Shown: positions 1-10,740 of the stretch, piece after piece
Numbering within the stretch: position 1 is the stretch's first letter
How the letters are laid out: every line of letters begins with the position of its first letter
Origin: Iris pallida
Lineage: Eukaryota > Streptophyta > Magnoliopsida > Asparagales > Iridaceae
Length of the DNA: 64,000 nt
Assembly (NCBI GenBank): GCA_029216955.1
Contig: JANAVB010005597.1
Span: 45,625,262 to 45,689,261, forward strand
Direction of reading: 5' to 3'
Notes under the pieces: generated by a model
The model's input: only the letters and a program-made list of their open reading frames with translations
What the model was told of the DNA's origin: nothing
Database searches by the model: none
Translations under genes and position numbers: made by a program

Positions 1-301
1 GTTCTCCGAGACCAAATGCATGCTCTAACAGTTCTATCAGATGAGACAGATTTTGTTTACGGGTCAGGACGCGTTCATTCCATGTCTTAACAAATATATG
101 ACATGTTCATTTCATGCCTTATTCTTATTCCTCTCAACATGTACAAGTCCGTCTGCACATGTCTAGTTATTATGAGAGATTTTAAATTTGGGGTATAATT
201 TCTAGTTAAGCATATTTTTAATTCCTAGATTATTATTTTTTTATATGCAACGACCGCCTAATATTAGAAGGCCGTCTAGGCGCTAGTCGGTGGGTGGTCG
301 T
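1..301. other. unassigned AT-rich DNA
   Basis: No reading frame, repeat family or terminal motif is recognised here. A GC-richer stretch at about 248-300 meets the truncated edge of the copia remnant that follows. Confidence 0.5.
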
Positions 302-430
302 CCGCTATTTCATGAAAGGACAAAGTACATTGAAATCGACATTCATTTTGTCCATGAGGAGTATAAAAAGAGGATGATAAAGTTTCACCACGTGAGGACC
401 GGTGATCAGATAACCGATATCTTCACGTAG
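302..430 (+). pseudogene. Ty1/copia RNase H C-terminal remnant
   Basis: In the frame starting at 302 the translation contains PLFHERTKYIEIDIHFVHE and then TGDQITDIFT before a TAG at about 428. This is the well-known end of plant copia RNase H (HER-TKHIEID-HFVRE ... DQLADIFTK). After a frame change the tail NKLDMIVIYASV-stop matches the usual KLGMIDIYAPA ending. A purine-rich stretch (AAAGGAGGG at about 490-498) and an LTR start follow directly, as expected for the pol-PPT-3'LTR order. Everything upstream of about 302 is missing, so this is a 3' fragment only. Confidence 0.8.
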
Positions 431-498
431 TCATCGGGTTCAATTTCTGTGTAACAAGTTGGACATGATTGTCATCTATGCTTCAGTTTAAAGGAGGG

Positions 499-639
499 TG
501 TTAAGTATTAGTAGTATTGGACTTTAGTCCCACATCGGGTAGAACAATAGAAGGTGTTAGCCTCTCCTATATATATGTAACTCGCTTATCAATAATAATT
601 ATCCTATTATTCTAATTCTACAATTATTATTATATTACA
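499..639 (+). mobile_element. copia 3' LTR (short, approximate end)
   Basis: It begins TGTTAAGTATTAGTAG right after the purine tract of the copia remnant, contains the frequent copia-LTR block AGTCCCACATCGG at about 527-539, and could end at a CA at 622 or 639. No partner LTR is in the window, so the exact end and a target duplication cannot be fixed. Confidence 0.6.
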
Positions 640-1318
640 GAGAAATCTTAACCATTATGCTAAATATTATTCTGTCCGCTCTTATTGGCAGAATGATTTT
701 ATTTTGCCTTCTCAACTTGCTTTACTCTACATATGCTATTTGAAGTCATTTTTCTTATTGTTTAGGTAAACATTAGTATCTTCTATCTTACTGATGTTAT
801 GGAGTTTTTGTCCTTCTCAAGTTGCTTGACAGCTGGCAGATATTTTTTGGGAGACCTGTTATAGATCTCGGGTGTTAGGTTCATGTCGGATTGGGTTTCG
901 TAGGAGACATATTAGAGAGATTTTAAAATTTTGGATATCAACAAATATGTAATTTACTATATAGTATATATACTAGATGTGCAAAGTGTATATGCAAAAA
1001 AATCTCTGACATCTATAAATCAAGTCCCTACCTGATGAGGAAAGAAGGGAGGAGACCCAAGGAAAGAAGGAAGGAGACCCAATGTTTGTTTTTGATAAAT
1101 GTGCAAAAAAGAGAATTTTTTATGGGCAGAATCAAGAGATTTTAACCCATCCATTAACATATAAAATCAATTTGTATGAAAAGTTGCCTGGCATTTCACT
1201 CTTTTCTCAACCTACATATTGGATCTTGGATGATAGGTCGACCGATTTTAACCAAAACGATAGGTTATGTTTTTGCTTGGCCATTGCTAGTCAAAACTGA
1301 TATGTACGCAAATATCTG

Positions 1319-1321
<3 letters not shown>
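640..1321. other. unassigned; short purine direct repeat
   Basis: No gene or element is recognised. At about 1038-1082 a roughly 22-bp purine-rich unit (GGAAAGAAGG...GGAGACCCAA) occurs twice in tandem. The ORF at 1082-1300 has no recognisable motif. Confidence 0.45.

Positions 1322-1363
<42 letters not shown>
1322..1363. repeat. (TA)n microsatellite
   Basis: About 21 TA units. It lies on the 5' side of the SINE that follows, so that SINE seems to have entered a pre-existing TA tract. Confidence 0.95.
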
Positions 1364-1365
<2 letters not shown>

Positions 1366-1380
1366 ACACTATATATAAGA

Positions 1381-1491
1381 CACTAGTCTAGTGGTAGTGC
1401 AGGGGCCCGCCTAAGCACAGGTCTTCGGTTCGAATCCTCCCTCGGACGGCTGGGTGGCTTATATAGCCACGGTCCGGCTTGGAGTAAGGAT

Positions 1492-1497
<6 letters not shown>
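1381..1497 (+). mobile_element. tRNA-derived SINE with (TA)n tail
   Basis: The head looks like an internal RNA polymerase III promoter: an A box at about 1385-1400 (TAGTCTAGTGGTAGTGC) and a B box at about 1427-1438 (GGTTCGAATCC), 32 bp apart. The tRNA-unrelated body follows and ends in ATCCAA, after which 40 bp of TA repeat acts as the tail. There is no acceptor-stem pairing, so this is a SINE and not a tRNA gene. Two more copies at 6669 and 8831 end the same way. Confidence 0.75.

Positions 1498-1538
<41 letters not shown>
1498..1538. repeat. (TA)n shared tail of SINE and LINE
   Basis: A TA tract lies between the 3' end of the plus-strand SINE and the 3' end of the minus-strand LINE, so it reads as the tail of both. 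Confidence 0.95.
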
Positions 1539-1540
<2 letters not shown>

Positions 1541-1618
1541 AATAAGGGTAAATTTTATTCCACACAAATCGCAGTAAAGGTATTACAATACACTATTCTC
1601 ACATCTCTCCCTCCCCAG

Positions 1619-4140
1619 TTAAGGGGCCATTACAGATACATCGAATTCTATATTATGTAGAATTCCTACAGGCGGAGTAGCCAGTCCCTCAAAGATACCA
1701 CTGTTGCGCTCCCTCCAGACGTGCCAAACTGATGCTGCAAGTCTAACTCTAGCAATCTTGGCCCAACCAGGGTCCATGCCTCGACGATCTCTGATCCAGC
1801 TTAAGATCCTCCGTATATCTCTAGCACTGCCAACTCCACCCATCGATCGCATGCACTGCTCAGACCAGATGTGCCAAGTCATCGGACACTCAAAGAATAT
1901 GTGGCCCATAGATTCGGCGTCACCTGTACAGAGTACGCACTTCGGGTCTGGAATCTGCATCCCAAACCTGAGAAGTCTGTCCCTCGTCATCAACCTGCCT
2001 AGAAGGAGTTTGTATGAGCAAAGCTGTATTTTGCAAGCAATCCCTTTTGCCCAGATAAAGTCATACTCCACAATCCTGTCATGAGGAGTCCGAACCATAT
2101 TGTAGCAACTTTTAAACCTGAATATCCCTGACCCTCCATCCGAACCAGGGTCAACCCATCTCCAGGAGTCAGCAGGCTGGCTAGTATCAATAGTGATATG
2201 ACGAATCGCCTCTCCAAACTGAGCAGTGAATGGATACTACTCCTCAGGCCTCCAGATCCCATCCCTGATAATCCGACTACATTTCACCCCCTGCCCGCCT
2301 CTCTGTCCATCTGTGCTTCCAAGATCTCTAGGAGGGAACCATTATCCATCCACGGGTCGAGCCAGAGATCAGTGTTCGTCCCATCTTTCATAATCCTGCA
2401 TATAGCGGACTGGAGAACCGGTCTGCACCGAAGGATAGCCTTAAATGAGACCGAGAAATTGTTATCTATCTTGCATGTCCAGAAATTCGTCCGCCGCAAA
2501 TATCTGCTAGCCAGCCACTCTGCCCAGAGCGAACCTCTCTTGATGAACTGCCACGCCATCCTCACCCCAGATGCCTTCCTAACCGCCCGTAGAGGTCGCA
2601 ACTCCACTCCTCCTTCCTCCCGGGTCCGGCAGAGTTGTTTCCAAGCGATCGCATGCATACCTCCTCTCCAGATGAAATTTGCACATATGGTCTCCACCTT
2701 CCTTATGGTAGCTACCGGAATCTGAATCGACTGCAACCAGAACATAGCGATGCCAGAAATAACAGACCTCACCAGTTCAATACGGCCACCAAAAGACAGT
2801 CCAGCTGTCTGCCAGCCTTCCACTTTTCTTTGGGCAAAATCCACCAGGCTGTGACAATCCTGATCCCTAGCATAATTGACCGTCAACGGAACCCCCAGAT
2901 ACTTCACCGGTAACTCTCCTTTCTCCACTCCCAAAGCAAGGGCCCTTTCCTCCTTGAGGGTGTACTGAGAGCCGAAATAAACCCTGCTCTTCTCCCTATT
3001 CAGCTGGAGCCCGGACAACCTCCCAAACTCCTTCATAATATCTGAAAGCGCACTCATCCCCTTCATAGATGGATGCAGGAACACCAAGAGATCGTCAGTG
3101 TAGATCAAGTGTGACACCACCGGCTTGACCAGCCTGAAGAGGGATAATCTTCCTACTATGCACAGCCAGGTCCATCATGCAAGTGAAGTACTCCATCACC
3201 AGAGTGAACAGGTACGGGGAAAGAGGATCCCCCTGCCGTAGTCCCTGTTGCTCTTGAAGCATCCATATGGAGTATCCTGTATGAGGACCGAAAATGTGGG
3301 GGAGCATATACACTCCCTCACCCTCGCTACCCATCTCTCATCAAACCCCATAGCAAGTATAAGGTTGCAAAGGAAGTCCCTGTTGACCGTGTCATAAGCT
3401 TTCCGCAAATCCAGCTTCACACAGGCCTTCACCCTCCCGGCTTGTTGAAATCTCTCACCATCTCATGTGCAAGAAGACTGTGCTCAACAATCGAGCGCCG
3501 CTTGATGAAAGCCGCTTGATTTCGAGACACCAAGCCCTGCATAATCCCCTCCATACGACGACACATGAGGTGGGTAATTATCTTGTATAGATAATTACAA
3601 CACGCAATAGGCCTGAAGTCGGCGAGGGATGTCGCACCCTCCTTCTTCGGAACCAAGGTCAAGAATGTGTGATTCAGCTCCTTCAACAACTTTCCTTCCA
3701 AGAAAAACTCCTGCACCGCCTCCAGGACTGGAAATTTTAGCTCACCCCAGTGTCGCCTAAAGAACCCACAAGAGAAGCCGTCAGGACCCGAAGCCTTATT
3801 AGGATCTGCCTTCATCACAATAGCCTCCACCTCCTCCAATCTCACAGGGGCCAACAGCAAGCTATTCCCATGTTGCGTCACCAGCCTCTTCGTGACAAGA
3901 CCTGGGAACGTGATGGGATAATCAGTCTGCTGATATAAGTCAGAATAGAACTTGACTGCCTCCTCCTGAATCTCCACTGGGTCTCCAACGAGCCTGCCCT
4001 CGCCATTTAGCAGCCTGGGGATGCTGTTCCGGTACTGTCTGGCACGGATCACATCGTAGAAGAACTTGGTGCAACGATCCCCATCCTTGAGCCATGAACA
4101 CTTGGCCCTCTGGGCCGCACTAATCTCCTGTTAAAGCCTC
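1619..4140 (-). pseudogene. LINE reverse transcriptase and zf-RVT region
   Basis: The open frames are chained by frameshifts (about 4052-3429, 3432-3196, 3334-3095, 3120-2284, 2262-1999, 2098-1619). In order they show the pre-RT motif LKDGDR-TKFFYDV just upstream of 4052, then NKASGPDGFSCGFF, the LVPKKEGATSLADFRPIACC block, QAAFIKRRSIVEH, the RT motif DLRKAYDTVN, RQGDPLSPYLFTLVME, and the catalytic box LIYTDDLLVF (YTDD where YADD is usual). The C-terminal frame has the zf-RVT pattern CVLCTGDAESMGHIFFECPM. This order is that of plant L1-type LINE ORF2 proteins, which nick DNA and copy their own RNA. At least four frame breaks rule out function. Confidence 0.85.
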
Positions 4141-4635
4141 ATGTTAAAGCCTCATGATGTTGATCTCCGCAATCAGGTCCCTCTCCCTAGCCGCCAACTC
4201 CCCGCTCAGCAATGCAGACTCAACACAAATTCATCCCCTAACATAACTGACCTAAAGCAACGTACTATTCTGCCCCTTTGTAGATTGTGAGCTAAACCCA
4301 CACAGTTGCTTGGCTTCGCTCTATCTTGCGGTGAGATCTCACCCTTGACGAATTATTATCCACCTGCTGCATGAGACGCAACTGTTTCTTATTCTCCTTG
4401 GTCAACTGCATATCGCCATTATACCAACCCAACCTTCAGTTAGAGCATCTGAACCATCGGCTTCATCCTTTGACTCCTCCATTGCACTTTCTGCATTACT
4501 CCATTGTTTGAAACCGGGTTGTATGTCAACCCTTGAACCCTACACTCTGACCAACTCCTTGATTCTCTTGTCTTCTTCGATGACCAGAAGATGTCTCTAT
4601 AACACCTTATTCTATAACACCCTTTTCTGCCGAAG

Positions 4636-5627
4636 ACGAGATACTCTCTGTCCCCTAGCAGACAGATTATTTGCTAGGCCTTCCAGAGCTAGATCATTCT
4701 CCTTCATATTCCTGTCCATATTAGGCAAATGGACCGAATGTATGCTAGCACTCAGGAGGATAGCAACTCTGGAATCTCCCCGGCCCTGACTATCATCACC
4801 ACCACCTGGGCTTCAGTGAACAACCCGGATACCGAGTCCTTAGGCTAATGGACCGAATTCCTCCATACCAGCACCAGGAACCTCCCCTTAGAGAGGGGAT
4901 GCGTGAACCTCAGTAGACTCTCTCAGAACCTCCATGACATCTTCCTGAAGCGCATCTCCAGACAGATTGAAACAACCAGCCTTCGTGTGGCCAATGCATT
5001 GTCATGCAGCACACATTGATGGAATTCATTCGAAGGTCATGGGTTGCTCAAACTTGCTGCCGTCAGGAAGTTGCACCGGTGTTGCTGCAGGAAGATCCCT
5101 GCAAGCAGTGATCTCCATCGGAACTCTTGGACGAGAACCTCTCTCTGTCCCCTAGCAGACGGATTATTTGCTAGGCCGTCCAGAGCTAGACCATTCTCCT
5201 TCATATTCCTGTCCATATTAGGCAAATGGACCGAATGTATGCTAGCACTCAGGAGGATAGCAACTCTGGAATCTCCTCGCCTTGATTATCACCACCAACA
5301 CCACCCGGGCTTCAGTGAACAACCCGAGTACCGACTCCTTAGGCTAATGGACCGAATGGAAGCCCTCCGTACCAGCACCAGGAACCTCCCCTTAGAGAGG
5401 GGATGCGTGAACCTCAGTAGACTCTTCAGAACCTCCATGACATCTTCCTGAAGCGTCCAGACAGATTGAAACAACCAGCCTTCGTGTGGCCAATGCATTT
5501 TCATGCAGCAACATTGATGGAATTCATTCGAAGGTCATGGGTTGTTCAAACTTGCTTCCGTCAGGAAGTTGCACCGGTGTTGCTGCAGGAAAATCCCTGC
5601 AAGCAGTGATCTCCATCAGAACTCTTG
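4636..5627. repeat. tandem duplication inside LINE ORF1 (two units of about 498 bp)
   Basis: Unit 1 (about 4636-5129) and unit 2 (about 5130-5627) share nearly all their sequence, starting at CTCTCTGTCCCCTAGCAG (4644 and 5141) and ending at AACTCTTG (5128 and 5626). Differences are scattered small indels and substitutions. The unit covers the degenerate CCHC knuckle (read as CIGHTKAGC) and part of the linker. Confidence 0.9.
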
Positions 5628-6515
5628 CAAAGGCCAATCTTTTTCGGAGCGATGTTGCTGTATCCATCCTCAACGGAATGCCAACTACGCTGGCAAGTTT
5701 TCAAAGGTCCGGTTTCCAAAGCTAAAGTGGAAGCCTTGGAAACTGAACCTGGATATGTGTTGTTGCTAGCAAGTCTCTCTCCAGAGAGATCGATGGCTCC
5801 CATCTCTTAAGAATGACCAATCTGTCGTCAAACATCCACGACCCTTCGTTGAGTACCTCCTCAAGCTCTGTTTCTTTCGGAAATCGTACGAAGAAGCTTC
5901 CTTTTTTCAAGAGAAAACTTCTGCTCCACCCGCAGGTTTCCAAACTCTACGTTTGAAAGCGGACATGACAAGATACGATGGTCATGGGCCGAGCATGTGC
6001 ATCACCAATGTCGTCTCCCACTCCACTACGAAGACAGCAACGTCATCCTCAGAGATGACCACAGTCCGAACGCCGTCTATCATGGATGGCTTTGCAAAGC
6101 GTTGGAACATCTCATCGCTGTCTTTGAGACGAGAACACAGAGCCGCCCATGAGATGGGCTTCATGGAGGAGAAAGAGAAATCTGATGGGCTTCATGGAGG
6201 AGGAGGATAAATCTCCTCCATTTATAACCTTCGGGCCATATACCCTGGCCAAAGATCCCCCTCTCCTTGTTGATAAGGACCTGACAATCCTTGCTTCTCA
6301 ACACCTTGGGCAGACTCCTCCCCATGCTGTTCCAGCCCACCACACATGGGAAGTTGTTCACGTTTTCTGCCTTGTTGAGGAGTTGTCACCATCTTCTCTC
6401 TGGCCACTTGCACTCTCGGGGCCCTACCTGCATAGGCAGCCTTGACTCCTGCCCGACCTCGAGCCTTGGTGCGATGTTTGCTTCGCTTTACCACTGTCCA
6501 CCCATCGCCCTCCAT
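4640..6515 (-). pseudogene. LINE ORF1 (DUF4283 + CCHC knuckle)
   Basis: Reading leftward from 6515 the frame begins with MEGDGWTVVKRSK. Then comes SWAALCSRLKDSDEMFQRF with VVISEDDVAVFVVEW (about 6164-5982), then FFVRFPKETELEEVL and WMFDDRLVILKRWEPS (5943-5722), which is the DUF4283 domain typical of plant L1 ORF1 proteins. A weak CCHC knuckle (C-x-IGHTKAGC) follows in each duplicated unit. ORF1 proteins bind the element RNA. Frameshifts near 5720 and within the duplication break it. Confidence 0.7.
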
Positions 6516-6624
6516 TGGATTAGACGGCTGATCCCCCTCGCATGAAGATCCCTTTTATGCCAAGCAGCCCAACTGCAGCAACTCCATTGGAGCTGCCGCC
6601 ACCTCCACTTGCTATCATCTAGGG

Positions 6625-6668
<44 letters not shown>
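6625..6668. repeat. (TA)n microsatellite
   Basis: A TA tract between the 5' side of the LINE and the 3' end of the next, minus-strand SINE; it reads as that SINE's tail. Confidence 0.95.
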
Positions 6669-6672
<4 letters not shown>

Positions 6673-6780
6673 ATTGGTAATTAGAATCTGGGAACGCTTC
6701 CACTGGGAATCGAACCCTGCCCTCCCGGACTACATGCCTCCACACGAGCCACTTGGTCTAGTGGTCATTGGCTCAAGAAC
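6669..6780 (-). mobile_element. tRNA-derived SINE, minus strand, (TA)n tail
   Basis: On the minus strand an A-box-like block (CACTAGACCAAGTGGCTCG, about 6757-6739) is followed by a B box (GGGTTCGATTCCC, about 6717-6704). The 3' end reads AATTACCAATTCCAA and runs into (TA)n. It is the same layout as the copies at 1381 and 8831, and the last 15 bases resemble the LINE 3' end. Confidence 0.75.
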
Positions 6781-6789
6781 ACCTATTCT

Positions 6790-8604
6790 ATCAAAATATT
6801 ATATATGTAATCTGATGTTTTCAAATTTACTAAGTATGCAGCATGCAGACCTTCTATTGGGAAGTTCCTAGTGATATTTTAGAAGTTACAGGACCCTTGA
6901 ACAGCTGTTTGGTTGGCAGCCTATGAAATTGATGTCACAATAGATCTCCGATTATTCAGCACTTCACATAATAGGCATGATTATGTTAGGCAGTCCGATG
7001 AAGAAATTATATTGTTTTGGAATACTTGTTCACTTTGAAAGAATTTGGTTGTTCTTGATTCATAATATGTATATGCTGTTATGCCATATGTTAAGGGCAG
7101 ATACTCCCACAGTTCCACTTACAGGGCCATGCAGATGTAGCTCAGCTATAAGATGCCAAATCTAGGCCAAACATGCTAATGCTAGTCTTTCAGGCATATC
7201 CCATACCATACCTGTTGTATCTTGCATTTTTTAACTCTTGTTTTATGGATGAGCCTGACAATGGTTACTTGGATTGTCTTGTTAATATTGTATTGCTGTC
7301 CCGAGCAGATTTGAGAGCATGCAATGAAGGAATCATGCAGTTGGTTCTGAATTATAGCTCCTCATTTGCATACTGTTCAGCGATACTTTTTCTATACATT
7401 CTAGAACAGTGATGTACCTTCGGCTTCATTGCTGGGCATTTCATATGCATTCTAGAACAACCTTATCAATTACTTTCAATCTGTTTTGCCCACGGGCCAA
7501 ACATATTGTTCTTGTTGTTCAGTTAATGAAACTATGACCGTGTTTTTAGGAAATGGATCCCCTAATGCCGATATCTCGTAATGCTATGTAATTCAAATGC
7601 AAATATGGAAGCATGCTTAATGTATGACATATCTGCGTGAGATATTGACCACGAGAAATTGCCAATTATCTTATACATTCCTCCTATTTGCATTGTGCAT
7701 TAAGACGCATTACAAAGTATTGGCATTGGGGGATCCCAATCCGCATTTTTATGTTTCATATTGTTATTAACTTTTGCAAGTTAAAGTGTTTTCTGCCTTT
7801 GTGACGCTTACAATGTTTTATATTACCTTTTTCTTTGTTATCAGCCTGCAAGTGAACCAATAGCCGAGAATGGAGGCAAGCACCTGAAAGGAGAAGGCTG
7901 GAATGCCAACACAATAGATATCCTATTCTGTAATTCACCATGAAGGATATAACCTTAGTAATTGCGATGAAGAGGAAGAGAGTGGTGATGAAGCTGACAA
8001 GGATGAAATGAACATGTCTAGGCTAGGGAAAATATGGACTTTTCTTATACATGATTGACCAAGTTGTATCATAGAGGTGGTTACATATTTCGACTTATTA
8101 TTGCCATACTTTCCCTTTGTTGCATCCTTTTTTCAGCAAGTCCACTAATAAGTGTCTAATTTATTTTCCTGCTTTTGATGCAGTAAATTGAAGAAGAATG
8201 CACATAGTATGTGTGGCGTGTTTTTGTTTGCCGCTGGTGATTCTGCCTTTGCTAATTTTCTGCTTTTATGCCAATGTTGTAAATGGTCAATAGTAGCGTG
8301 CAGTGGTTACGTATGTAACCATGTAATAATTGTTGCATTGTGGCAAGGTCGTTTTCGTGTGTCAAGATGGTTGTTTGTCCTCTAACAATGTAATACAAGT
8401 ATAGTGTTGTTTTACTTTTGTCCTCTATAATGGAATACAAGATTGCTGTTGTTAGAAGCCAAATTGAACACGTTATTGAAGCCACTGATACACACTGCTA
8501 TGGATGATGTATTTGCTCAACAGTCTTTCATGCTTCATTCTTGGGTCGCTGCAGAGACTCCAATCTTGATGAGAACATAGTTGATTGGCCTCAAGGCACT
8601 ACAG
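6790..8604. other. unassigned; one exon-like patch at about 7853-8056
   Basis: No element is recognised. At 7853 a pyrimidine-poor acceptor-like CAG is followed by a stop-free stretch to a TGA at 7941. After a one-base shift an acidic reading (CDEEEESGDEADKDEMNM) runs to a TGA at about 8056. This could be the 3' end of an eroded host gene or chance; I cannot name it. The rest of the interval shows nothing. Confidence 0.3.
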
Positions 8605-8750
8605 TAGGGGTGAACATTATTAGGTTTTGGGCCGAAAATCGAACCGAATAAGAGATTTCGGTTTAAAAAAAATTCCGATTTCGGTCTTTGAAAATACTGA
8701 ATTTTTTTAATCGGTTTTGGGTTTCGGTCCAAAACCAAAAATCGAATAAT

Positions 8751-8830
<80 letters not shown>
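8751..8830. repeat. (TTA)n then (TA)n microsatellite
   Basis: Compound tract inside the MITE; the TA part touches the 3' end of the SINE at 8831 and serves as its tail. Confidence 0.95.
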
Positions 8831-8833
<3 letters not shown>

Positions 8834-8935
8834 GAACTAGGTAAATTATTTTTGGAATCGCTCCCACTGGGAATTGAACTCCTGACCACTCGGGCCGCAT
8901 GCATCTCTCTTAACCACTAGGCTAGAGGTCATTTG

Positions 8936-8938
<3 letters not shown>
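8831..8938 (-). mobile_element. tRNA-derived SINE, minus strand, nested in MITE
   Basis: On the minus strand the A box TAGCCTAGTGG (about 8925-8915) fits the polymerase III consensus fully, and the B box AGTTCAATTCC (about 8882-8872) fits well. The 3' end is ATAATTTACCTAGTTCCAAA followed by TA repeats. Its 5' side is another TA tract (8939-8992), so the insertion site was probably a TA microsatellite. Confidence 0.8.

Positions 8939-8992
<54 letters not shown>
8939..8992. repeat. (TA)n microsatellite
   Basis: About 27 units on the 5' side of the SINE and still inside the MITE. Confidence 0.95.
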
Positions 8993-8996
<4 letters not shown>

Positions 8997-9429
8997 AAAA
9001 AAAAGTACAAACTAACCGAAAACATAACATTTTTAATTCGGTTCGTTTTGATTCGGTTATGGTTCATTTTGGTTCGGTTTCGGTTATGCTTATTCGGTTT
9101 TTGGTCCAATTCAATTTTCGGTTATTCGGTTCGATTTGAACCGAATGTTCACCCCTACACTACACTTACTGGTGTCGCAACTATGATGTTTTATGGGTGC
9201 ATCAAAGCCATGATCTGTCCAATGTCAGAGATCATAGATCTGCACTTCACATCTGCCTAACACATTCCTTTTAACATTAAGTTCGTTATAGCGGTAAATA
9301 GTAAATCAAGTGAGTTCCTTTTTCCTTTTTAATACTAGTTTCTAGCGCTTATTCTCTCTATAAATTCCCACATGGGGTCTGAGATAATCATCTGTTGTGT
9401 ACGTCAGTACGTGCGTCCAGGCTCCTTGT

Positions 9430-9589
9430 GAGTCTATTTTTGTTCATCCACCAAAGCTAGGTGGGATATTCACCTCCCACTAAAATAATGACACGTGACA
9501 TTTTCATTCCACACAAACCACTTTGTAAGTAGTTTTGTTCCCCCACCAAACATACCACCTAGCTTTGATGGGTGAACAAAAATGGACTC
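9430..9589. mobile_element. palindromic MITE, about 160 bp
   Basis: GAGTCTATTTTTGTTCATC at 9430 pairs with GATGGGTGAACAAAAATGGACTC ending at 9589. The arms are about 38 bp with a few mismatches and include AAAGCTAGGTGG and its complement. A short CTTGT occurs just outside each end but is not exactly abutting, so the target duplication and superfamily stay open. Confidence 0.75.
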
Positions 9590-9749
9590 TTCTTGTATTT
9601 GTGTTTTGGAAGTGTTTAGTTACTTGAGAAGGTGGGTTGAATGTCGACGGTGGCTAATTCTTGATACCAGCATTTTTGTACACATGTTTTCTCTATCAGA
9701 ATATTATGTGGATGATTGTATGAGATGTTTTGTGTCTTTAAAAAGGAGT

Positions 9750-10685
9750 ATGTTACGTCTCGATTATGCAGAACCGATAAGTCACATCTAAGCGTGATAT
9801 CTTATAAGTTTAAATTATATTTGTACAAGATAAAAATGTGCAGGTTGATAAATCATTTCAGAAAAAGGTGGTTGCAGTGTAAATGAGCAAACAATTGAGT
9901 CAAAGTAGATATAATGAAAATAGTTTCTTTTTGATAAGCTTGAAGCGGAATACAAAAGCTCTCGATCGCCAACTGAATATGTCGAACTTGGTTGAAACTT
10001 TAAAATGAATAATATTTCATACATTATGTCCTTTATTACAAGGTAATAACATCTTCAAAAAAAGAGTTTCAACTTGTCAAAGAGTTCTGAAAGCCTCAGA
10101 ATGTTCTAGTTATTTTTTGCACATGTAGAGATGAAGGTCAACACATTGAAAAATGCATTGGTGAGTGCTATCAACCAAATTCATCTAAACCAACACAGTA
10201 ATCGTGTGCAAACATATAAAGTCATAATTAGGTGATTTTCCTGTTACTCTATGTTTTGTTAATAATTCTGATATATACATAAACCCATGTCTATCACTTT
10301 ATCAATGATTCTTACCAACAATCACTTTTCGTTTTTGTAAAACAAGGGTTAGAACATAATATGAAAATTTTAAATTTTGTTTTTCTGCAAAACATTAGTG
10401 ATCACAATATAAGCGCTACAAGTTCGTCCCTACATCAATTAATTAGATATGCAAGATAGTTTCCGTCAGTATGCAATATAACTATATGATGGTCACTGAT
10501 GAGCGCATTAAAATGGATACATGATATTACGATGTGGCCTTCAAGTGTAGGTAGCTAGCCTGACTGAAATTCTTGCAATACCTCGTGCCTTCAGCACATT
10601 TCAAATAATTTTCTCCTAGCTCGACATGGTTCCTATATCCCGGATACTGTTCGAGGAAAGTTAAACCTTGGACACAAGTTCTCTA
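9750..10685 (-). mobile_element. decayed gypsy LTR (left arm)
   Basis: The plus strand near 10615-10700 (CTAGCTCGACATGGTTCC, CCCGGATACTGTTCGAGGAAA, CTCTATGACCATGG) aligns with 13915-13995 of the complete minus-strand gypsy LTR. The arm is therefore an old LTR of that family lying in the same, minus, orientation. Confidence 0.6.
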
Positions 10686-10740
10686 TGACCATGGAAATGT
10701 ATATGCTCTAGCTATAAAACATATGATGTATAGTGACAAA

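Larger units (their letters stand above)
1539..6626 (-). mobile_element. L1-type LINE, decayed, (TA)n 3' tail
   Basis: The unit reads on the minus strand from about 6626 (5') to 1539 (3'): an ORF1 with a DUF4283 fold and a CCHC knuckle, then reverse transcriptase, then the zf-RVT region. The 3' end on the coding strand is CTTATTCC followed by (TA)n, where plant L1 elements usually carry poly(A). The endonuclease domain expected between ORF1 and RT is not found, and ORF1 holds a roughly 498-bp tandem duplication. Several frameshifts and stops show that the copy is dead. A target-site duplication cannot be seen because both flanks are TA repeats. Confidence 0.8.
8605..9157. mobile_element. hAT-like non-autonomous element (MITE)
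   Basis: The 14-bp termini are perfect inverted repeats: TAGGGGTGAACATT at 8605 and its complement ending at 9157. The flanking 8-bp repeats CACTACAG (8597-8604) and CACTACAC (9158-9165) match at 7 of 8 bases, the size expected for hAT elements. The inner arms are rich in ATTCGGTT-type repeats on one side and the complement on the other. The middle holds TTA and TA repeats and a SINE, so the original MITE was shorter, about 300 bp. No coding capacity. Confidence 0.85.

Noticed and set aside
1385..1440. tRNA gene
   Set aside because: A and B boxes are present, but no cloverleaf or acceptor-stem pairing can be formed and the body continues into a tRNA-unrelated part with a TA tail; it is a SINE head. 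The same holds at 6705-6757 and 8872-8925.
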